Below, in pieces: positions 6,215-9,318 of a stretch of 9,318 nt of DNA. The position numbers and the translations under genes are program-made. Source of the stretch: Bacteroidota bacterium (GTDB lineage: Bacteria > Bacteroidota > Rhodothermia > Rhodothermales > Rubricoccaceae); assembly GCA_022564455.1 (NCBI GenBank), contig JADFLK010000057.1, forward strand, positions 1 to 9,318. The letters are read 5' to 3'. A model generated the notes under the pieces. That model did no database searches. It had not been told where the DNA came from and saw only the letters and a program-made list of their open reading frames with translations. The number at the start of each line of letters is the position of its first letter. Within the stretch, counting starts at the first letter, position 1.

Positions 6215-7474
6215 CTAGGCAACCATCGTTCGTGTGAGGGCTTCCTGGGCGAATATCAACGCGTCCGCCAGACGGTCGGCGTCGGCGAGGGTGTTGTAGA
6301 CGTAGGCACTCGCGCGGAGGGAGGTCACGGGGAAGTCGCCGCCGCCGGACAGGTGTGCGTGGAGCGGCATCGTACAGTGGTGCCCGGCGCGGACCATCAC
6401 GCCCTGCGCGTCGAGGAGTACGGCGAGATCGTGGGGATGGATGCCGTCCAGTTGCAGCGCCACGATGCCACCCTCGGCAGGAAGGCCCTCCGGTGGCCCA
6501 AGAAGACGGAGGCCTTCAATACCGGCGACTTGCTCCACGGCGTGCCTGCCCCAGTCGTGTTCGAAGGCGGCCACAGCCTCCATGCCGGACTTGCCATCGT
6601 ATTCAACGGCGTTCAGGTAATCGCACGCCGCCGCAAAGCCAACGGCACCCGCTGCATTGGGCGTACCTGCGTCGTAGCGCGCCGTGCCGTCCAGATAGGT
6701 AGTGCCCTCCACGGCAACGCGCTCAATCATTCCGCCGCCCGTCTGGTAGGCAGACATTTGATCCAGCAGATTCAGGTTAACGGCCAGTGCGCCGATGCCC
6801 GTGGGGCCGAGCATCTTGTGCGCGCTAAAGGCGAGGGCGTCGCAGCCAAGTTCACGTACATCCACCGGCCTTGTAGGTACGGCCTGTGCGGCATCAAGCA
6901 CCGTAACGGCGCCAACGCGCTTTGCCTCAGCGAACACCTCGCGCACCGGGTTCTCGATGCCGAGCACGTTCGAGACGTGGGACATCGCCACCAGCTTCGT
7001 CCGGTTGCCGATCAGCGCCAGCGTGCCTTCGAGATTGAGCGTGCCGTTCGCGTTCAACGGCGCGAAGTGCAGCGTGGCTCCCGTCCTTCGGGCCACCTCC
7101 TGCCAGGGTGTAAAGTTCGAGTGGTGCTCCTGCGCGCTGGTGACGATTTCGTCGCCGGCCTTCAGCTTTTCCTCGGCCCACGCGCGCGCCATCAGGTTCA
7201 GACCCTCCGTGGTTCCCTTCGTAAAGACGAGGCTTTCCACATCCGCCCCAACGAACTCCGCCACCGTCTTCCGCGCCTGCTCGTAGAGATCCGTCGCGCG
7301 CTGGCTGAGTTCGTATACCCCGCGATGCACCGGCGCGTTCTCCTGCGCATAGAACCGCGCGATCCGGTCGATCACGGTTCGTGGCTTTAGAGTCGTCGCC
7401 GCCGAATCGAGATAGCAGGGCCGCTCCTCCTGGTCGAGGAAGGGGATCTCGGAGGATGGGAGGGGAAGTTGCAT
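6215..7474 (-). CDS. sufS: SufS-type (group II) cysteine desulfurase
   Basis: The product is 419 residues from the ATG at 7474; an in-frame start at 7510 adds 12 residues unlike the family. This PLP enzyme takes sulfur from cysteine, leaving alanine, and passes it as a persulfide to the SUF Fe-S assembly machinery in the cytoplasm. Visible features are YLDSAATTLKP (21-31), NAPVHRG (46-52), TKGTTEGLNL, EHHSN with the PLP-stacking His (116-120), LDAAQ (193-197), and the Schiff-base lysine K220 in SAHKMLGPTGIGAL. The persulfide cysteine is C367 in VRAGHHCTMPLH, with RASAYVYNT following (387-395). The length is close to the usual 405-420. The next gene upstream in its direction is sufT, 183 bp away, so co-transcription is possible. 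No sufBCD or sufE/U is in the window. Its TAG stop overlaps the CTAG that borders the 6043-6214 element. Confidence 0.93.
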   Translation of the reverse strand: MQLPLPSSEIPFLDQEERPCYLDSAATTLKPRTVIDRIARFYAQENAPVHRGVYELSQRATDLYEQARKTVAEFVGADVESLVFTKGTTEGLNLMARAWAEEKLKAGDEIVTSAQEHHSNFTPWQEVARRTGATLHFAPLNANGTLNLEGTLALIGNRTKLVAMSHVSNVLGIENPVREVFAEAKRVGAVTVLDAAQAVPTRPVDVRELGCDALAFSAHKMLGPTGIGALAVNLNLLDQMSAYQTGGGMIERVAVEGTTYLDGTARYDAGTPNAAGAVGFAAACDYLNAVEYDGKSGMEAVAAFEHDWGRHAVEQVAGIEGLRLLGPPEGLPAEGGIVALQLDGIHPHDLAVLLDAQGVMVRAGHHCTMPLHAHLSGGGDFPVTSLRASAYVYNTLADADRLADALIFAQEALTRTMVA

Positions 7475-7544
7475 GTAGAGAATCGTAGGGACACGGCACG
7501 CGGTGTCCAACCCGCGCTGATTTGTGAGGGAAATCGTGAACGAT

Positions 7545-7590
7545 CTCCCCTCACCCCGGCTCTCTTCCCAACAAGGGGAGAGGGAGAGAG
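7545..7590. repeat. Purine/pyrimidine-rich intergenic repeat between sufT and sufS
   Basis: CTCCCCTCACCCCGGCTCTC is followed by TTCCCAACAAGGGGAGAGGG. This CTC-rich arm followed by a GAG-rich arm can fold into an imperfect hairpin around AACAA. It resembles a dispersed intergenic motif I recall from many GC-rich bacterial genomes. In the same gap, CGTGGG at 7608-7613 can pair with CCCACG at 7632-7637. Either structure could slow or end transcription between sufT and sufS, but neither has a U-run. Confidence 0.4.
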
Positions 7591-7657
7591 TTTCCTCTCA
7601 AGCCGAACGTGGGTGTGAATGGCGATACGCCCCCACGGAATACACCCCGACCACGAT

Positions 7658-8071
7658 TTACATAAACCCCAACGTCAACTTGGCCTCCTCGCTCATCATC
7701 TCCATCGCGTACGTCGGCGTGAAGACGAGGTCGAGAGTAACATGGTGGACGCCCTCCAAAGCATTAAAGCCCTGTTCAACTTCAGCCGGGAGGGTCTCCG
7801 CTGCGGGGCAGTTGGGCGCGGTCAGCGTCATGCGGACGGTCACGTTGGCGCCGTCGCTGGTTTCCTCAACGTCCCAGCCGTAGATCAGTCCAAGATCCCA
7901 TATGGGTACGGGGATCTCTGGATCGTAGATCGTTTTCACGACATCGAGCATCGACTCTTCGAGTGGCGAAAAGTCCTGGTCGCGACCGTCGATGAGGAAA
8001 TCGCGGGTTGTCATGCTCGCGGAGAGCGGGTACGGCAGGGTACCGGAGGCGAGAGGGGGATCAGTAGGCAT
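7658..8071 (-). CDS. sufT: SufT-like Fe-S assembly protein (MIP18/DUF59 family)
   Basis: The product is 137 residues from the ATG at 8071; a second ATG at 8014 would give 118 residues and begin closer to the conserved domain. The MIP18 domain spans about 37-120: LDVVKTIYDPEIPVPIWDLG, IYGWDVEE, VTVRMTLTAPNCPAAETLP with the conserved cysteine C88, and VTLDLVFTPTYAMEMMSEEA. The end, KLTLGFM, matches the usual SufT ending. SufT proteins take part in Fe-S cluster maturation or carriage in the cytoplasm, and related PaaD and MIP18 proteins have similar roles. The position just upstream of sufS on the same strand supports the Suf assignment over PaaD. A palindromic region lies in the 111-bp gap before it. 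Confidence 0.88.
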   Translation of the reverse strand: MPTDPPLASGTLPYPLSASMTTRDFLIDGRDQDFSPLEESMLDVVKTIYDPEIPVPIWDLGLIYGWDVEETSDGANVTVRMTLTAPNCPAAETLPAEVEQGFNALEGVHHVTLDLVFTPTYAMEMMSEEAKLTLGFM

Positions 8072-8100
8072 GGGGGTGTAATCTTGTTGGGCTCAGGTTG

Positions 8101-8139
8101 TTTCCTTTGGAAAACTCCAATTTTGGAGTCACTTGGAGT
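8101..8139. promoter_or_regulatory. Stacked palindromes and phased repeat upstream of sufT; operator or weak ubiB terminator
   Basis: TTTCCTTTGGAAA (8101-8113) is directly followed by ACTCCAATTTTGGAGT (8114-8129), which has 7-bp arms around TT. The half-site TTGGAGT occurs at 8123 and again at 8133, exactly 10 bases apart, about one helical turn. Placed 30-68 bases before sufT, this could be a regulator site for sufT-sufS. Read on the - strand, the stem ACTCCAA/TTGGAGT is followed by TTTT, so it could also be a weak intrinsic terminator for the kinase gene ending at 8183. The sequence does not decide between these. Confidence 0.4.
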
Positions 8140-8182
8140 AGAACGGAAGAGGGCGGTTACTTCCGGGGAATCGTTTTGTAAC

Positions 8183-9318
8183 CTATCGTCTTAACGCAAA
8201 TATGGCCGCCAACCCAAACAGCGGCGCCCAGAGGAACCACGGCCCGCCTACGCTGGCGGCAATGGTGCCCGAGACGAGCGACGCGCCCGCGAGCAGGCTG
8301 CTGCGGATTCCCGCAAGCGGATTCACGGCGGGTTGGCGCATTTGCGTTTCGAGGAAGCGAAGGCCCTCGGCCACAAGCGACGGGCCCCTGACGAGGAGAT
8401 CGACGAGTTCGGGTGCGCCTTTGATGCTCTCTTTTAGCAGCGCCCCGGGGTTGAACTGGCCGAGGAACAGCTTGTTTACGTGTTTTTGGGAGGCCTTCGC
8501 CACGTCGAAACCCGGCTGCAGAATCTGGCCGACGCCCTCAAACGTGATCAACGCTTTTGTCATCAACACCAACTCTACCGGAAAGTACATCCGGTACTGG
8601 GCGCCGAGCCCCACAGACTGCATGATGAGCTGCGCTAGCGAAAAGTCTCCATGCCTGGCGGCGGCATTGAATCGGCGTATGAGATCGGCCACAGCCTTCT
8701 TGAATCCTAGCTGATCCGCCTTCGGGCCGAGTTGGGCTACGCTCGTGAGATAGCGAGCTGCGTTCTCGGCGTCGCCGGTGACGAGCGAGTAGTAGTAGTA
8801 CATCAGCGTCCGCCGCAACTCGCCGTCGAAGCGGCCCACCATGCCCAGGTCGATGAAGCCCAGGCTGGGGCGTACTCGGCCTTCGGCATCCGGCTCGGCA
8901 TTCAGGATAAACAAGTTGCCCGGATGGAGGTCCGCATGGAAAAAACCGTCCGAGTACAGCATCCGAATGATGGCCTGTGCACCAAGGTCGACCACCCGCT
9001 CGCGGGCATCCTGAGGCAGCGCGCGCGACGCGGGCGTGTCGGGCCGGATGCCGTCGAACCTTTCCATCGTCAGCACGAGTCTGCTCGAATACTCTCGGTA
9101 AATTTTTGGAAAACGAATTTCAGGGACGTCGCTGAAGTTCAGTGCGAACTGCTCGGCGTTGTCCGCCTCCAGCCTGAGGTCCACTTCGCGGAGCGTGTAT
9201 TCGGTAAACTCGTCGAGGATGCGTTTAGGCTGGAAGCGCGAGAAAAACACCTGCAGGAAAGAGCCGAGGAAACCCAACAGGCGCGCGTCGCGCTTCAGGG
9301 TGATGTAGATGTTTGGTT
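8183..9318 (-). CDS. ABC1/UbiB-family atypical kinase (AarF-like), 5' end outside the window
   Basis: The last 377 residues are visible. The frame stays open to the window edge (PNIYITLKRDARLL before the TTG at 9277), so 9277 is not a true start. Visible features are EFTEYTLREVDLRLEADNAE (the family's E-D-x-x-x-E-A-x-N segment), RLVLTMERFDGI, the catalytic-loop equivalent DGFFHADLHPGNLF (about 123-136 of the visible part), and the metal-binding FIDLGMVGRF (about 154-163). PVELVLMTKALITFEGVGQ follows. The C-terminus has a hydrophobic hairpin (about SSLLAGASLVSGTIAASVGG, then WFLWAPLFGLAAIFAL), consistent with membrane attachment. Family members support quinone biosynthesis (UbiB) or lipid and isoprenoid handling through ATPase activity. 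Whether this one acts in menaquinone or ubiquinone synthesis cannot be told here. It lies 111 bp upstream of sufT on the same strand. Confidence 0.9.
   Translation of the reverse strand, partial: PNIYITLKRDARLLGFLGSFLQVFFSRFQPKRILDEFTEYTLREVDLRLEADNAEQFALNFSDVPEIRFPKIYREYSSRLVLTMERFDGIRPDTPASRALPQDARERVVDLGAQAIIRMLYSDGFFHADLHPGNLFILNAEPDAEGRVRPSLGFIDLGMVGRFDGELRRTLMYYYYSLVTGDAENAARYLTSVAQLGPKADQLGFKKAVADLIRRFNAAARHGDFSLAQLIMQSVGLGAQYRMYFPVELVLMTKALITFEGVGQILQPGFDVAKASQKHVNKLFLGQFNPGALLKESIKGAPELVDLLVRGPSLVAEGLRFLETQMRQPAVNPLAGIRSSLLAGASLVSGTIAASVGGPWFLWAPLFGLAAIFALRR

Noticed and set aside
6194..7390. 398-residue open frame on the + strand opposite sufS
   Set aside because: It is the antisense of a clear sufS gene in GC-rich DNA. 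Its translation is rich in Arg, His and Val, with no recognisable domain.
1..9318. Defence system, toxin-antitoxin pair, phage module, tRNA or riboswitch
   Set aside because: No signature residues, cloverleaf or conserved aptamer could be seen on either strand. All substantial genes fall into housekeeping or envelope families.

Overview
The window is GC-rich, protein-dense bacterial chromosome. The best guess at origin is the Rhodothermota/Bacteroidota side of the tree. The first gene ends in a type IX secretion (T9SS) sorting domain of the YPNPFNP...DVLGRKV...SGVYVLR type. Starts lack clear Shine-Dalgarno sequences, as is usual in Bacteroidota. The codon use is GC-rich, in the style of Rhodothermales. 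This placement is inference; no rRNA or marker gene is present.

Left part (1-2382, + strand): the end of a probable T9SS-exported protein whose reading frame appears broken near position 100. A REP-like repeat follows, and then a secreted protein resembling the second, non-catalytic half of a PqqL-type M16 zinc protease.

Middle (2387-5287, + strand): a small inverted-repeat-bounded element, then a tight three-gene operon of TPM-domain proteins. The first is a membrane TPM protein (COG3762 type). Two tandem paralogous signal-peptide/TPM/three-helix/Gly-Ser-tail proteins (COG1512, YgcG type) follow at 3-nt and 1-nt spacing. The LemA gene that often accompanies such genes is not in the window.

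Right part (5365-9318, - strand): read in the direction of transcription, an ABC1/UbiB atypical kinase (5' end outside the window), a SufT-like MIP18 protein, the cysteine desulfurase SufS, and a small VOC-fold protein. SufT and SufS point to Fe-S cluster assembly. A 172-bp element with imperfect inverted ends lies between flanking CTAG tetranucleotides, and the right-hand CTAG overlaps the sufS stop codon. One end of this element is clearly related over 49 bp to the end of the element at 2387, so the window holds two members of one mobile or non-autonomous repeat family.

The window contains no tRNA, rRNA, CRISPR array, transposase gene or recognisable defence system. The notable points are the repeat family and its insertion at the sufS stop, the orphan M16 half, the frame break in the T9SS gene, the tandem TPM operon, and a palindromic site upstream of sufT.
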